This document shows positions 11,764 to 24,970 of a DNA stretch of 64,000 nt, in pieces. The notes beneath the pieces are model-generated. The model did not search any database. It saw nothing but the letters and a program-made list of their open reading frames with translations, and was not told where the DNA came from. Every line of letters starts with the position of its first letter. The stretch's first letter is position 1. Location of the stretch: positions 3,658,001 to 3,722,000 of the forward strand of contig OY992834.1 of assembly GCA_963921425.1 (NCBI GenBank). Reading direction: 5' to 3'. The stretch comes from Dryas octopetala. Taxonomy: Eukaryota; Streptophyta; Magnoliopsida; Rosales; Rosaceae. The translations under genes were made by a program, and so were the position numbers.

Positions 11764-12085
11764 TTGTATTACCATCTCTGTAAGCAAATGTACCTGACAC
11801 CATAATGTCATTGTAAAAGAGCTGTCAAGAATTTTCCTTTATTTTCTTGGTTTCTTTTTCCTGCTTTAGTAAGGTTTTACATCTTTCAGTGCTTTGCTTT
11901 AGAATATCATTGGGTTGTTTTAGATGCAAATGTGAAATGTTTCTTGGACCTACATTTTCCAAGATGATGACCAGCCATTTTTTTGTAGATACCCTGTTGT
12001 TCCAATTATTCTGGTGGAGAATTTGTTTTGATGAGGCTCAAATTGTGGAGAGTAATGCTGCTGCTGCCACAGAAATGGCTAAGCT
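11764..12085 (+). pseudogene. Copied fragment of SHPRH intron 5 and exon 6
   Basis: From ccatctctgtaagcaaatg onward this segment matches about 16965-16980 plus 17298-17550 inside the SHPRH gene: the intron tail, the acceptor tgtag and exon 6 (encoding DEAQ..ESNAAAATEMA). The copy lacks a 14-base block of the exon and has substitutions, so it does not encode the helicase segment. It also lacks the TRIM found at 16981-17297 of the parent. Homology stops inside exon 6, where sequence copied from the EIF1AD-like gene begins. Confidence 0.85.
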
Positions 12086-12375
12086 GTTAGAAACACATTG
12101 TGCAATGCAAGTAACCTCAATTTACTCGGTCTCCAAAGTGAAGAACAAGTTTTAATTTTCTTTTTGGGCAAGATTTGAATCTAAGAAATAGCCCTTTACC
12201 ATTTGAGTAAATTCCTAGGGCACGGGAGCCAATTAGGATCAATTGAAGACATTTTAGAGCACCACAATGAGACTGGAACCACGAAGAGAAAGCACTTGCA
12301 TTACAGAGTGTGACCATCTCTGAGCTCAAAGCCTCAAAGCATTCTTCTTGGGAAACTTCTCTGAACGACGCCGTC
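12086..12375 (-). pseudogene. Copied fragment of EIF1AD-like exon 1 and intron 1
   Basis: Matches about 7825-8245 (aaacacattgtgcaatgcaag at the left, the exon 1 stretch around 'gaaccacgaagagaaa', then the promoter-side block 'gaaacttctctgaacgacgc'). The copy has lost the ATG region of exon 1 and has small indels, so it is not a gene. Its right side continues into the copied divergent promoter. Confidence 0.8.
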
Positions 12376-12479
12376 TGTAGATGCTTTATTTATTTATTTT
12401 TCATATTTGACTATTAAAGAAATCAAAACATAAACCGACTTTGTCGAATTTGACAACTAACTGTGACTTCATGAAAAAT

Positions 12480-12960
12480 AACGGACAAATAATAATACCA
12501 GAAATCGAAGAAAATCGCGAAAAAGTCTTTGACTTTGTGGGTTTCCTACTCGAATGAGGATGTGACGTTAGCCACGCTTCTAGTTCACAAGTAGAGGAGA
12601 TACGAGTGTAATCCAAGGTTGTGCCTTGGCGCCTCGCAACTCGCAACTCGCGCGTGAGTTCAGTCCCGGGAGGCGGCCATGCCCGGTCCTTGATTCGAGC
12701 TCACACAAACAACGCAATTTTTAGGTTCCAATCCATGAATTCTCTTTATTTTCTTTTTTAAGTATTTTAATTTTTGTGTAAATTGTTCATCTTTTTTTTC
12801 TTGTTTTTTTTCTTTTGACATAATTGTATCATGGTTCCTCTCGCATTGTTCCAGTGCACATCTCCTAATTATGAAGTTTTTTTTTGTTTATTTCATTTCA
12901 TTCTTTTGGATGGTCTTCTGTCATGTGACTTTTACAATTACCTATTGTATATGCTTCTTC
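12480..12960 (+). promoter_or_regulatory. Copied SWIB-gene promoter and first leader exon, now upstream of SHPRH
   Basis: Matches about 9490-9930 upstream of the SWIB/Plus-3/GYF gene: 'aggatgtgacgttagccacgc' resembles 'aggaatgtgacgtttgccagg', and 'cacacaaacaacgcaatttt' plus 'ag|gttcc' resembles 'cactcaaacaacgcaatatc' plus 'cag|gttc'. The probable splice donor and the start of the leader intron are kept. About 60 bases of unrelated GC-rich sequence lie within it (around 12615-12690). The 1.08-kb fold-back element at the parental site is absent. It probably serves as promoter and noncoding first exon of SHPRH. Confidence 0.7.
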
Positions 12961-13266
12961 CATTTCCATGCAAAAGCCTTATTTTTTTTTGTTTGTAAAC
13001 CCAACTTATGATTACCATTGTTAGTTGGTGAATGCTAGGAGCAAAGCTCTTGTAAGTTTTGTAACTTTGTTATGTTTTATATTTGAAATATTAATTGTGA
13101 AGGTTTTAATCTGGGTGTACTTGTATACCATCTTAGACCTGAAACTAGTTATTAATTTCCATGTTGGTACAGTCCATATTAAGCTTTATGGTTAATAATT
13201 ATTATAGTGCGTGCTTTTGAATTCATAGTGTGTCAATTAGGGGTTTTTGTTTTTCTTCTTATAGTG

Positions 13267-14485
13267 ATGGGTAGAAGGAAGCAAAGGCGGCCGCACCGAT
13301 CAGTTGGGGTAACAATAGAAAGTCACGATAATGCTGATCAGGCAGAGTTGGATGAACATAAACTTTCAACTGAGGAAGCACAAAAGGATGCATTAGATAA
13401 AGTTGATCAGCCATATTTTGTGGAAGTTGATCGGTCTTGTTGGGTTTCAGATGAGCACCTTGATATTGCTGAAGTTGTTTTAACAGATTTGACTTTGCGA
13501 GAAGGGTTTTCTGGTGATGGATTTAGTGGGGATTTTAATCAGGATAATTACTCCCTAAGGTTTCGAGTGTGCAATGTAAATGAGTTCATCAGTCGTATAA
13601 AGTTAGGTCATTGGCCTGTGTTATCCTCTACTGATATATCTTTGGAATTAATTGAAAAATGTTCAAGGGAGAATATAGACAGGTGCTCAGTGATTTTATC
13701 AGGGAGTTTTGATGGACCAGATGAAGGTATTTCTGGTCTTGTTCACTTGACAAGTTTGAAGTTTATGACACTGAGGCCAGCTCATTGGGTTGGGTTTGTG
13801 AATGATATGTCAACCATCAGGGTCAGGGTGGAGATACTTCAGAGTGCATTTGATGCTTGTGAGTCACTTCTGGACAATGCTAGACAACTGTGGAAAAAGA
13901 GTATGATGAATGTCATGGCTTGGCTACATCCAGAAGTAATGACTTCGGAGGCTAGGTATGGAGTCAGTAAATCAACAGAAATGGAGATTGATTTGCATAC
14001 TGGGATTGGAGATGCTAATTCAGGCCGTAGTAGACATGCAAGGTTTGATGTTGCTGGGTTCTATGAAGCCATTAAACCATCAAAGTGAGTATCATCACTT
14101 TTCAATGTCATAGTCTATTTCCAACTTTTGTGCTTTGTGTCTATTGATCTTTGAGTTTAATCTCTAGTGTATCTTGTATACAGAGCAGATGCAATGCTTC
14201 AAGATGACTTGCCTGATTTGCTTCCTGAGTTGAAACCATATCAATGCCGTGCAGCTTACTGGATGGTACAGAGAGAGAAAGGAGATGCAGAAAGTCTGGC
14301 CGAAGAGGAAAAAAGTCACTTCTTATCACCTTTATGTTTGCCCTTGGAATTTCTCGACACATGTTCAAAAATGTTCTACAACCCATTCAGGTATGACTTT
14401 CTCAAATGGGTTTATGATTAGTATAAAAGTAAAAAATAAAAAAAAAAATGTTTTTTTTTTTTTTTGTGATGTGGTTTTCCTTTAA

Positions 14486-14558
<73 letters not shown>

Positions 14559-17500
14559 CTTCTCCCTCTCGAATGCTTACTGTGAAATTTGATAATGTCT
14601 CTTTTCCAGTGGAAATGTTTCGTTGCACCCAGGGCACTCTTCAGCTTATGTCTTTGGTGGTATTCTTGCTGGTAATCCCACTTCTCTAGATTTTCTTGCA
14701 TGCCCAATAAGTTTTCTTGGAAATGATCTTCCGGATTTGTTATCAGATTTAATATTAATTTTTCACTGTGGTCAGAAGCTAGATTATTGGCTTTATAACC
14801 CTTAAAAAGAAAAAATGCTTCCACCAGAGTTAATTCTAATACAATGAATGATCTGTGGGACTTACGTGTAATGTATAAATGTTAGAGTAATGCCTTGTCA
14901 ACAATTCCAGAGTCTGTCATTCCACTCAATTGTCAAGGGAGCTCCCATGTCATGTGAGTGCCTAGATTTCTATATAGCTTAACAATAAAGCCCTGCCTGA
15001 ACAAAAACTATGCATGAAACAGATACCACATATTAATGGAAGTTTTCCATCTACCAGTTCCTAAAATTTCTGCTGTTACATTTTGAGGGAACTTCTCTGT
15101 CAACTAGTACCTTTGCCTTCTCAAAATCTATATGGCTGTGTTTGGTTCATCGAGGTAATGAAGGTGGTGGAAGAAATATGCTTAATAGTGTTTATCTTTC
15201 TTAAGCATTATTTTTCTCGTTCTGTCCAATGAATCGAAGGAAATGGTTATATCATAGAAACATCATAGTATTACTGAAGCAAAGACTGGTGTTGCCCTAT
15301 TTGCTTCCTGTGACAATTATCTTTCATGACTATCGCAGATGAGATGGGCATGGGGAAAACTGTTGAACTTCTTGCTTGCATCTTTGCTCATCAGAAGTCA
15401 GCAGATGAAGACAGAGTATTTTCTGATTCTGAATCTCAAGCTACCGAGGATCTGAAAATCAATCTTAAAAGATTGAAAATGGAGCGAATTGAATGTATAT
15501 GTGGAGCTGTGAGTGAAAGTAGTAAATACAAAGGATTATGGGTACAGTGTGACATATGTGATGCATGGCAACATGCTGACTGTGTGGGTTATTCAGCCAA
15601 TGGAAAAACTATAAAATCCAGAGAGGCCTCTAACGGACAAGAATTTGGAAAGAGTTCAGTGGTTAAGAGGTGCACAAGAAAGAAGAATGCAACCAGAATA
15701 GTTGTGAGAGATGGGGAATATATTTGCCAGCTATGCTCAGAATTGATACAGGCTTCTCACTCGCCTATTGCTACTGGTGCCACCCTTATAATATGTCCGG
15801 CTCCTATATTGCCCCAATGGCATGCTGAAATTATACGGTATATTTTCTATTTTAACTATCAAGCATTTGCAAATCTCAACAGTCTTAAAGAGTGAAATGA
15901 AGTTGAATTTTACGTAAAGTTGGTTATGTTAAACTGTAATTTATCCCAAAAAGATAAGGCTGTTAAACTTTATAAAAATCTGCTAAATTTCCTTCAATTT
16001 CCATGGATCGGTATAGTATATAAAGTTTATAAAGATTGCATTCGTTAGAAGATGTACTGGCATATTGGCTAACCTAAGCATATGGTATGATATATTTGGA
16101 CTTAAGTATATCTTTAATAAACTTATTATTATCTACGTACTTTGGGTTCTAGTAGAAAAGCATTAGCCTTATCTGGGGATTCATGTCATCTGCCAAAGAT
16201 CATGAAACATTTATGTACAATACTGAAATTCATCTCTGCTTATTTTATGTGTGCTGCATATGGATGTATTGCTTGTAGTTCTCTTGAGTGAAGGTTTCAG
16301 AACTACTTAGCTGATTCATTTTTGATAAATTAATTCAATTTAGATCGTAGTTACTGCTGATTCATTTTTTATAAGTTAATTCAATATAGATTGTATTTAT
16401 TACTAAGAATGGTTTTGAGATGTTGCTTCTATATTATTTATCTCCAGATGATGCAAGTGGTACCTACTAACTTTTTCATATCATCCTAGCCATACTCGTT
16501 CAGGTTCTTTAAAAACTTGTGTCTATGAAGGTGTGAGAGAGACTTCTTTTTCAAACACATCTGCAATCGATATCAGTGAACTCATCAGTGCTGACATTGT
16601 ACTAACAACATATGATGTGCTTAAAGAAGACCTGTCACACGACTCTGATAGGCATGAAGGTGATCGACGCTTGATGAGATTCCAAAAGAGGTTCCTTCAA
16701 AACTTGTGGCATTCTTGCTTCTGTTTTTCTTTGCTCAAATTGGCTACACTAATTCGTACTGATTCTTCTAAGAAATGGTTAAGCTTTTTGTCTGATTGCT
16801 TGTGAGGATGTTGCATAACATAAATCTTGCCCCTTACTTAAGGAATAAGGGTGAGTCTTTTGGCATGTTATATATGTATGCATGCGCTGACTTATATATG
16901 GGGTGCCTGTCTGTATTTCATGCAACTATATTTGGTTTAGGAATAGTTTCTTCAGTTTTCAACCATTTCTTTAAGCAAATTGTTGAGAGAAGTATCCCAA
17001 ATTGGGAAAATAAGGCATAATAGAATATATGGTCTTGGGCCTCTCCACCTATAGCTAATTGGTTTTGGGTTGGATGCTCCAATTTCTTCATTGTATCAGA
17101 GCGCAGGCTATCCACATGTTAGGCCAATTGGACACACGTGCTCCAACATCACCCAAAAACAAGATGTCCACGTTAGGGGGCACGTTGAGAGGAGTATTCC
17201 ACATTGGGAAACTAAAGTCTTGCATAATAGAGTATAAGGTCTCGAGCCTCTCCACCCATAGCCAATTAGTTTTAGGTTGGATGATCCAATTATTTCAAAA
17301 ATGTATCTGACACCATAATGTCATTATAAAAGAGCTGTGTTATTGAGCTGTTAGATTTGCCTTTATTTTCATTGGGCTGATTTAGAGGCAAATTACTCTT
17401 GGACCTGTATTTTTCAAGATGATGACCAGCCATTTTGTTGTAGATACCCTGTTGTTCCAACTATTCTGACCAGAATATTCTGGTGGAGAATTTGTTTGGA

Positions 17501-20500
17501 TGAGGCTCAAATGGTGGAGAGTAATGCTGCTGCTGCCACAGAAATGGCTATGCGGTTGTATGCTAAGCACCGTTGGTGCATTACAGGGACTCCTATACAA
17601 CGTAAACTTGATGACTTATATGGACTTTTACGATTTCTTAAAGCATACCCTTTCAATGCTTCTAGGTGGTGGACTGAAGTTATACGAGATCCATATGAGG
17701 TATGAAGTTCAGTACATCTCTACTGTTTCAACTATCCAAATGTTTTCTAAAACAGAGGCTGCTTGTCCATGTAAAAAGTTCAAAGATTCCAGCTAACTAG
17801 AACCATAAAGCTAAATTTATACCGTAAGTGTAGTATTTGCCAAGTTGACACTTCGATCCAGAAAAATGTGAATATTAATTATGAACACAGCCTTCTGTTA
17901 ATGTTTCCACATTTCAGTGTTGTTAGTGGTTTCTCATGCTTTTTCCAAAAGATGTCCTTTTGGCTTTCCAGTTATTTTAGTGAGTTCTCATGGAGTTCAA
18001 ACTTTGTGTATATCACACCACTTTCTTAATCACTTTTTCCTTTCCTTTTCAGAGGAGAGATACAGGAGCTATGGAATTTACACATAAATTCTTCAAAAAA
18101 ATCATGTGGCGATCTTCAAAAATACATGTTGCAGATGAGTTGCAGCTTCCCCCTCAGGAGGAATGCCTCTCTTGGCTCACTTTATCTCCAATTGAAGAGC
18201 ATTTTTACCAGAGGCAACATGAAACTTGTGTGAGTTATGCCCAAGAAGTCATTGAAAGTTTGAAAGATGATATTCTGAAAAGAAAAGTCAGAGGTTGTTA
18301 ATAGTTGTTTTTACAACTTCATTTAAGAGTCATTCCAAAAGCAATAAAATAAGTTACAAGCAAGGGGAAGCAATTTTTAGGTCTCACAAAATATTCATGC
18401 TTACTATTCTCAGGATCCTTAGCATCTAATGATTCAGATCCTTTCATCACACATGCGGAGGCGGGAAAGCTGCTGAACACACTCTTGAAGCTTCGCCAAG
18501 CGTGCTGCCACCCTCAAGTAGGAAGCTCTGGGCTTCGTTCTCTGCAACAGACCCCCATGACTATGGAAGAAATTTTAATGGTACGTTTCATATTAGAACA
18601 ACTTTTTGTTACATTATCAAACTTTTAGCCAGTTGTTCTTTCTGTTTTAAGGGATCTTGTTCTGTAGGTTCTTGTAAATAAGACGAAGGTAGAAGGAGAG
18701 GAAGCACTCAGGAGGTTAGTTAGTGCTCTCAATGCGCTTGCCGCAATAGCTGTAATTGAGGAAAATTTTACTCACGCACGATCACTGTACAAGGAAGCGT
18801 TGGCTTTAGCTGAAGAGCATGCTGAAGATTTTCGCCTGGACCCTTTGTTGTATATTCACATTTATCATAATCTTGCTGAAATACTTCCATTGGCAACAAA
18901 CTGCTGCTCCTCAAAAGGAGAACTGTTTCCTGGGAGCTCTGGGGAAATGGCCTCCAAGATTATTGGCAGTGAAAAGTGTGATCAATGTGTAGTGAAGAGG
19001 CGAAAACTGAGTGGGAAAGACAATTTTGCCATTGGTGCTGGTAACTCGCTTGATGGTACATCTGAATTGAATAATGGCCTTTTTGTTGACCAAGAATCTG
19101 TAAATGTGCCCCATGCATCATGTAGTTCTTTCAGTGATATATCTTTGAGAACAGCTTTTAACAATATTAAACAGAAATTCTTATCTGCATTCAGTTCAAA
19201 GCTATCAATGGCTCAACAGGAGTTTAAGAAGTCTTACACACAGGTATATTTCCTACCTGTGTATAGGACCATTGTCTATCTTAATACATACAGAACATTG
19301 CATCTTTCAATTTAGGACATGCTGTGCTAAATAATCAATGGTAGCCCCATCTTAATTTTCCGTCTTTCTTGAGGCTAGGAGCAGACTAAATAATTTCATG
19401 GATTTTTTTCCCATATTTTATCCTTTTGTACCTCTGCTTCATCCTCTTTATATGTTTAACATTTAGATAAATTTTTTAAAGGTTTGTAACGCAATTAGTG
19501 AAAGAAAAGATCTAAGTACAGTTTGGTGGTTGGAAGTCCTTCTTCACGCTGAAAAGAACAAAGACTTCTCTAGTGAGTTGATCAGAAAGATTGAAGAGGC
19601 CCTCATAGCAACTCCAAGCAATTCGAAGTCATCGAGAATTTCGTCCCGGTTAGTAAACATTTGGGTTCTCTATATCACTGGTACTGCAGGGCATAAATTT
19701 GACCTTTTGCTCTTTTTATGTCTACAATAGTAGTTTGTAGTTGCTGTACCTTAGATTAAGAAATATTTAGCATCTCAAGAATGTTGTTCGTTGTTTCCAT
19801 TGAATTCTCAATTAGTAAGATGCATATTGTCATTTATTCAGGAGGTCATCTACTAGATGAAGACCTTGTAGTAAACCTAATCTATGTTGTTATATTGTGT
19901 GGATACTGATTAACTTTTAGTCCCTTTGATATAGTTTCCGAAGCATAAGTGGTCTAAAGTATCATATGCAGACTGGTTTGGACCAATTAGAAGCATCTAG
20001 GAAAGTGTTACTTGATCGACTTGTTGAAATAGATCAGACCATGGAGAAGCCAAAAGAGGAGGATATTCAATGCGTGAGATACTGTCGAAATTGCCAGCCT
20101 AATGGTGATGGTTCCCTATGCGTTCAATGTCAAGTAGATGAATTATTTCAGGTTCGTTACTCATGTTCTTTGGTAGCCTTGTTGATTCCCAATATGACTT
20201 AGATGTTTTGTTTAGTCTTCACAATTTGATTTCTTTACCAGGGTTATGAAGCAAGGCTCTTTCGTCATGGCAAAGTAGGCGGAGGGGTAGCTACATCTGC
20301 TGAAGAGGCTGTGGATTTGCAGAAGAAGAACTCTGCACTTAATCGTTTTTATCAGAATTTGTCACAGCCAAATAAAGATTCAACGTCACTCAGTTCTAAT
20401 AAAGAATCGAAGAAGAGAGATGTTGGAAAAGTTTTGGTCAGTTACCTCACTACTACTTTTGTTCACAGCAAAGTGGCATTGGAATGTGTTTTTGGTTCAT

Positions 20501-20527
20501 AAACTTTGAAGCAGAGTTTTGGAACGT

Positions 20528-20594
<67 letters not shown>

Positions 20595-23500
20595 AAAGCA
20601 TTTAGTTTTGTTGTACCCAAAAAGTATTCTTTGTGAGCTTTTCTCATAATATGATGCAATTTTTTTCTTCTTATCACCTCAAAACTTAAAAAAAACAAAA
20701 AAACAAAAAAACCTTAAAAAACAAAATATAAATTCCATAGGCTTCTGCTTGTGATTTATCAAATACAGAAAATAGTTTGTCCTAATTTAATTTTGCATGT
20801 AGTGAATGTGACTGGCTCACTTAAGTTTGTCATTTTCAATCCCTGTAGGACCTCCTTAGTATTGTGGACATTATGTTTGAATTGGAATACATGACTACTC
20901 ATCACTGTATTTATACTATTTGCTCTGAAGTGCAAATAGCTTCAACATCTTGGTTTTGGTTTGGATTGATATACTTCGGAAATGCCCTTGATTTCTCTTT
21001 AAGATTTCTCTTTAAGCAGCCAAAGGATGCTTATATAACCTGTCCTGTTTATCATATTGGGTTGATAGGTTACACGAAGGCCATCTGAATTAGAGGTTGT
21101 TCTTGGGGTTATAAAAAGCCATTGCAAGACCAATTTAGGGAGGGAAGGTATATCAGAAGCCACCAAGCACCTCCAAATTCTTGAGGTATGTCCTGATTAA
21201 TATTATTCTTCCAGTAGCAACTACTTGACTGCAAGTCTGCAACTAAGCACTCCTGTAATATTGAATGATAGAAAGAAGAGGACCTACTCATGCTCTAATT
21301 TATTTTTTGTTATTCTTTTTCCTTTTTCATGCTAATTATCCATTTAGATCTTTTCAAGAGCTTTCATCTAAATAGTATTCCAATCGAGCAACCAGTTTGT
21401 TAAAATCTGATCCTTCTTCTTTATTACCTGGTTAAGGGCATGCGCAAGGAGTTTGGCCATGCAAGATCCTTGGCAATAGCCCAAGCGCAAATGCTGAAAG
21501 CTTATGATGAAATTAATATGGCGACCACAAGATTGCGGCTGGCAGAAAATGAGAATGATAAATCTCTTGATGCTTTAAGTGAACATGAATTACCTTCAGC
21601 TAACATCATACACACTAGTGAAAAGTTCACATCCTTGAGATTGTTGTCTTGTATAAAAGGGAAACTTCGTTACTTAAAGGTACAAAAACAAAATCCATTT
21701 TTAACCATTCATATTTAGATTTATTTTTCTTGGGTGTATATGCTATTAAGTCAAATTCAGGCCCAGAGGCAGCATGAAGGTTGGCAACATTTGTGCTATG
21801 CTTTGTCTACTAAATTACATTTCATCAGAAAATTTAAAAAATGAAAAATAATAATTTTTTTCCCATTTTTACTGACCTTTTTTCTCATTCTTTTTCAAAA
21901 TATAAATATATGATCTCCTTTGCTGTTGCTGTTTTTGGTACTGACTCTATTTGAATTGTTCCCAGGGTTTGGTACAAGCTAAACAAAACATGTCATTGGA
22001 AAGTCCAAATAATTCTTCGGTAACTGAATTGGCAGCCACCATGTCAACTTCTACAGAACCAAAAAATGAATGCATACCTACAGGTGATAAAGAAACATGC
22101 CCAGTTTGTCAAGAAACATTAAGCATTCGAAAGATGGTTTTCCCATGTGGGCATATTACATGCTGTAAATGTAAGTGTTCATCACCCATCTCCATGATAT
22201 GATAATTGCCTCAATGAAAAGGAGACAATACTGTAATCACTTTAAAAGGACTCTTCAAATGAAAATATGGAGTATGGCCTAAAAAGACCTAGCATACAAC
22301 TGAAAATCTCTACACTAGTGTAACTTTTCTGGATCCCTTAAGTGAGCCATAAGTGGCAATCGTTCATCTTTGCTTCCATCCTGCCTACTTGGTTTTGTTT
22401 TCTCCTTTTACTATTATCTTCTTTGGAGTGTCTCTTGCATAAGAATGCCTTATTTTCTCTAAGATACATATCATCTAAATCTGAGTTCATATCTGCCCTG
22501 CTAGGTTTATTTGCAATTACTGAGCAGAGACTGCTTAATGGAACAAAGGTTCTAGATAAGTGGGTAAAATGCCCAACATGTCGACAGCATACTGATGTTG
22601 GAAACATTGCTTATGCTGATGATGGACAAGATGAATCTTGTGGTTCGCTTCAAACAATCCAAAGTCGTGAAAAGTGTGAAGCATCTATTATAGTTCAAGG
22701 TTCATATGGAACAAAGGTATGCTTCCTACTGCCTTATATGATGCAAACACTTTTCATGGCAGCACTTTCGAGGCAATTTTATAATTCATGTACCTTTGTA
22801 GTTCCATAAAGGATATTTTAATCTGGACCTTTTATAATTGAGCCACCCTACTTTACTGTTTGGATTGCATGGGTACTCATGCAGATTGAAGCTATCACAA
22901 GAAGAATCTTGTGGATAAAGTCTACAGATCCGGAGGCTAAAGTTCTTGTTTTCTCAAGCTGGAACGATGTCCTTGATGTGTTGGAGCATGCTTTCATGGC
23001 TAATGGAATTACCCATATCCGGATGAAAGGAGGAAGGTAAGACGATCTGCAAAAATGTTGATTTTGACTTTGACCACATTTTAGATAAAAATGTGTTTGT
23101 AGGTTGTTGATTTCATGGGTCCCAAAACGTTTAGTTGAAACTTGAAACACGCAGTCCGGCTTGTGCATGCATAAAACCAAGGAAAAATAAAAATCAGTTA
23201 TTGAATTGTTGGTGTTCCTGATAAAATATACTGAACTTGGAGTTCCTTATCTTTATTTTGCTGTAAGTACAGGAAATCGCAAGTTGCCATTTGTGAATTT
23301 AAAGGAGAAAAGAGAAGCACAAAAGGAAATCAGAAGACACATGGCCAGAAACCAGAACAAAGATCCGTTCAAGTGTTGCTGCTCTTAATTCAACATGGAG
23401 CAAACGGCCTAAATCTTTTAGAAGCAAAGCATGTTATTCTTGTTGAACCACTTCTCAATCCAGCAGCAGAAGCACAAGCAATCAGCCGGGTACACCGAAT

Positions 23501-24011
23501 CGGACAGAAAAATAAGACCATAGCTCATCGTTTCATAGTATGTGCATCTCTCTTTCCGATACTTTGGTATTAAGTAGCAATCAGTTGTGTTACTAGAGAA
23601 GTCAGCATACACAGAGTCATCTTTGGATTTTGGATATTCAATCACACCCATCTCTCTTTCTGATGGTCTTGTGGAATGCGTTCATTTCGTCCAATGCATG
23701 CACCAACACACTTGTGTAATCTCCCTTTTTTCTTGTTGTGGTTTTAGGTTAAAGGCACGGTTGAAGAGAGCATATATAAACTCAACAAAAGCAGGAACTC
23801 CAGTGCCTTCATTAGCGGGAACACAAAGAACCAAGATCAGCCTTTTCTGACACTGAAAGACATGGAATCCTTATTTGCAACAGTGCCATCCACCGTACCA
23901 GAAACTGATGAAAGACCAACTGAAAGTCTAAGACATTTGCCACCTTCAGTGGCTGCCGCTATGGCGGCTCAGAAGAGACTCGAGGACAACCATGATTCCT
24001 CATCTTTATGA
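13267..24011 (+). CDS. SHPRH: SHPRH-type SNF2 helicase with PHD and RING fingers
   Basis: Nineteen coding exons by eye: 13267-14084, 14184-14390, 14610-14671, 15339-15837, 16490-16690, 17444-17699, 18053-18293, 18414-18580, 18668-19243, 19482-19648, 19935-20151, 20242-20436, 21069-21186, 21437-21679, 21966-22170, 22505-22716, 22885-23036, 23273-23537 and 23749-24011. They total 5064 nt, a 1687-residue protein with no broken phase; Arabidopsis At2g40770 is of similar size, from memory. Motifs in order: Walker A DEMGMGKTVE, a PHD finger (CICGAV..CDICDAWQHADC..CQLC) inserted in the ATPase, the DEAQ box, RING C4 (CPVCQE..CGH..CPTCRQ) and helicase-C motifs LLIQHGANGLNLLEA and QAISRVHRIGQ. It is a probable nuclear chromatin-remodelling ATPase and E3 ubiquitin ligase; human SHPRH polyubiquitinates PCNA. 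Introns hold a TRIM and two (CT)n tracts. ATG 13267 follows an acceptor (ttatag), implying a leader intron. Confidence 0.95.
14489..14556. repeat. (TC)n microsatellite in SHPRH intron 2
   Basis: About 34 TC units without interruption, directly upstream of the exon 3 acceptor (about 50 bp away), so it forms an extended polypyrimidine tract. Its length is likely to vary between individuals. Confidence 0.95.
16311..16405. repeat. Short tandem duplication in SHPRH intron 4
   Basis: Two imperfect copies of a unit of about 56 bp (ctgattcatttttgataaat and ctgattcattttttataagt followed by taattcaat.tagat) in tandem in the intron between exons 4 and 5. Confidence 0.7.
16981..17297 (+). mobile_element. 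TRIM (miniature LTR retrotransposon) fossil in SHPRH intron 5
   Basis: Two direct terminal repeats of about 110 bp (16981-17090 and 17183-17297), both starting with GTTGAG and ending in TCA, enclose about 90 bp. A primer-binding-site-like sequence (ttgtatcagagc, 17091-17102) directly follows the left repeat and resembles the common plant tRNA-Met site TGGTATCAGAGC. Flanks CAAAT/AAAAT look like a 5-bp target duplication with one change. It has no coding capacity, as is normal for TRIMs. The terminal repeats differ at many positions, so it is old. It lies in sense orientation within the intron. Confidence 0.8.
20531..20590. repeat. (CT)n microsatellite in SHPRH intron 12
   Basis: About 30 CT units in the intron after exon 12. 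It is the second such tract in the gene, followed by A-rich low-complexity DNA to about 20730. Confidence 0.95.
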
Positions 24012-24970
24012 CAAGGGCGTCCTCGCACTAAATTATTCTTTTCATGAGAATCATAATTTAATAGAGTGATGTACATTGTATAATATATCTTAGAGTAGGA
24101 GGTTATTTTCATCAAAAGCAAAGAAAAAAGTAGTGACCTTTGTATTTATTTTTGTAGGCTTTCTAACCATATTTCTGCTTTGAATCTTATTTTCAAAACT
24201 ATTCTGTTTCTGCTGTATGTATACATGGAATTCTCCATAATTATTGATAATTTGTTAGATCTCTCTGATATAATTTTTTTTTTTTGGCCTGGTGATCTCT
24301 GTGATGTTAAAGACAGATTCTAATCAATAAATATCTTTTCAAGTGATCTCTCTCATGTGTCTTCATCCCCATCCTCATAATTCTTCATATATATATGCCA
24401 TATCAGAAAATACAAAGATGATCCAGAGTTTCAAGTCCAACTAGATTTTCTCTCAAATCAATTAATCAAACAAACAAGCAACCAACCCAAGATTCTGTTG
24501 AAATTCAAACCCATGTGAACTTGGAACTTGGAAGAGTAAAAGCAGCAGAATTTAGAGAAGCTGTGTCTTCCAATAAACCCACTGAATTTGCGCAAAATAA
24601 GACAAAACGACGATCTTATCTTTGACAAGCAAGGACTCCTGACGTGGCAATCGCAGCTCGAAACGCGTGTCCGTCTTGTGGCAATTACTCTTTGACTTGG
24701 CTACTACTAGTTGTTGGGGGTCTGCTGTCTGCACTCTTCAAGCGTAGTCTCGATTCTCCAACTCTCTGTTTCCTCTGCATTACACGTGCCTTCCCCTTCA
24801 TGTCCCGTGTCCATGACAGAGACACGTGGAGCAGCGGGAATAGCGTCACCCTCACCCTCCAACCCTTGTATAAAAATCCATGCCCACGACCTCAATATTG
24901 CAAACCCACAACCCCCAACTTCACAAACTACGAAACACTCAAGAGAAAGACGAGACTCGCTAGGATAACC
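24012..24970 (+). promoter_or_regulatory. SHPRH 3' flank and promoter of the next gene with two G-boxes
   Basis: The left part is probably the SHPRH 3' UTR. The right part has two ACGT-core motifs, tacacgtgcc (about 24781) and gacacgtgga (about 24820), and a TATA box (gtataaaaat, about 24868) roughly 100 bp before the first ATG at 24971. G-box/ABRE motifs of this kind are typical of stress- or ABA-responsive plant promoters, so inducible expression of the downstream small gene is inferred. Confidence 0.5.

Noticed and set aside
11847-12155. 102-codon open frame on the + strand
   Set aside because: It crosses the junction of two copied fragments (SHPRH exon 6 and the EIF1AD intron); a chance frame in a pseudogene mosaic.
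13207-13266. Extension of the SHPRH reading frame upstream to a GTG at 13207
   Set aside because: A splice acceptor (ttcttatag) lies just before the ATG at 13267, and the family begins MGRRKQ at that ATG.
16981-17297. Cassandra-type TRIM with 5S RNA sequences
   Set aside because: The terminal repeats show no 5S-like internal promoter boxes, so only the general TRIM class is supported.
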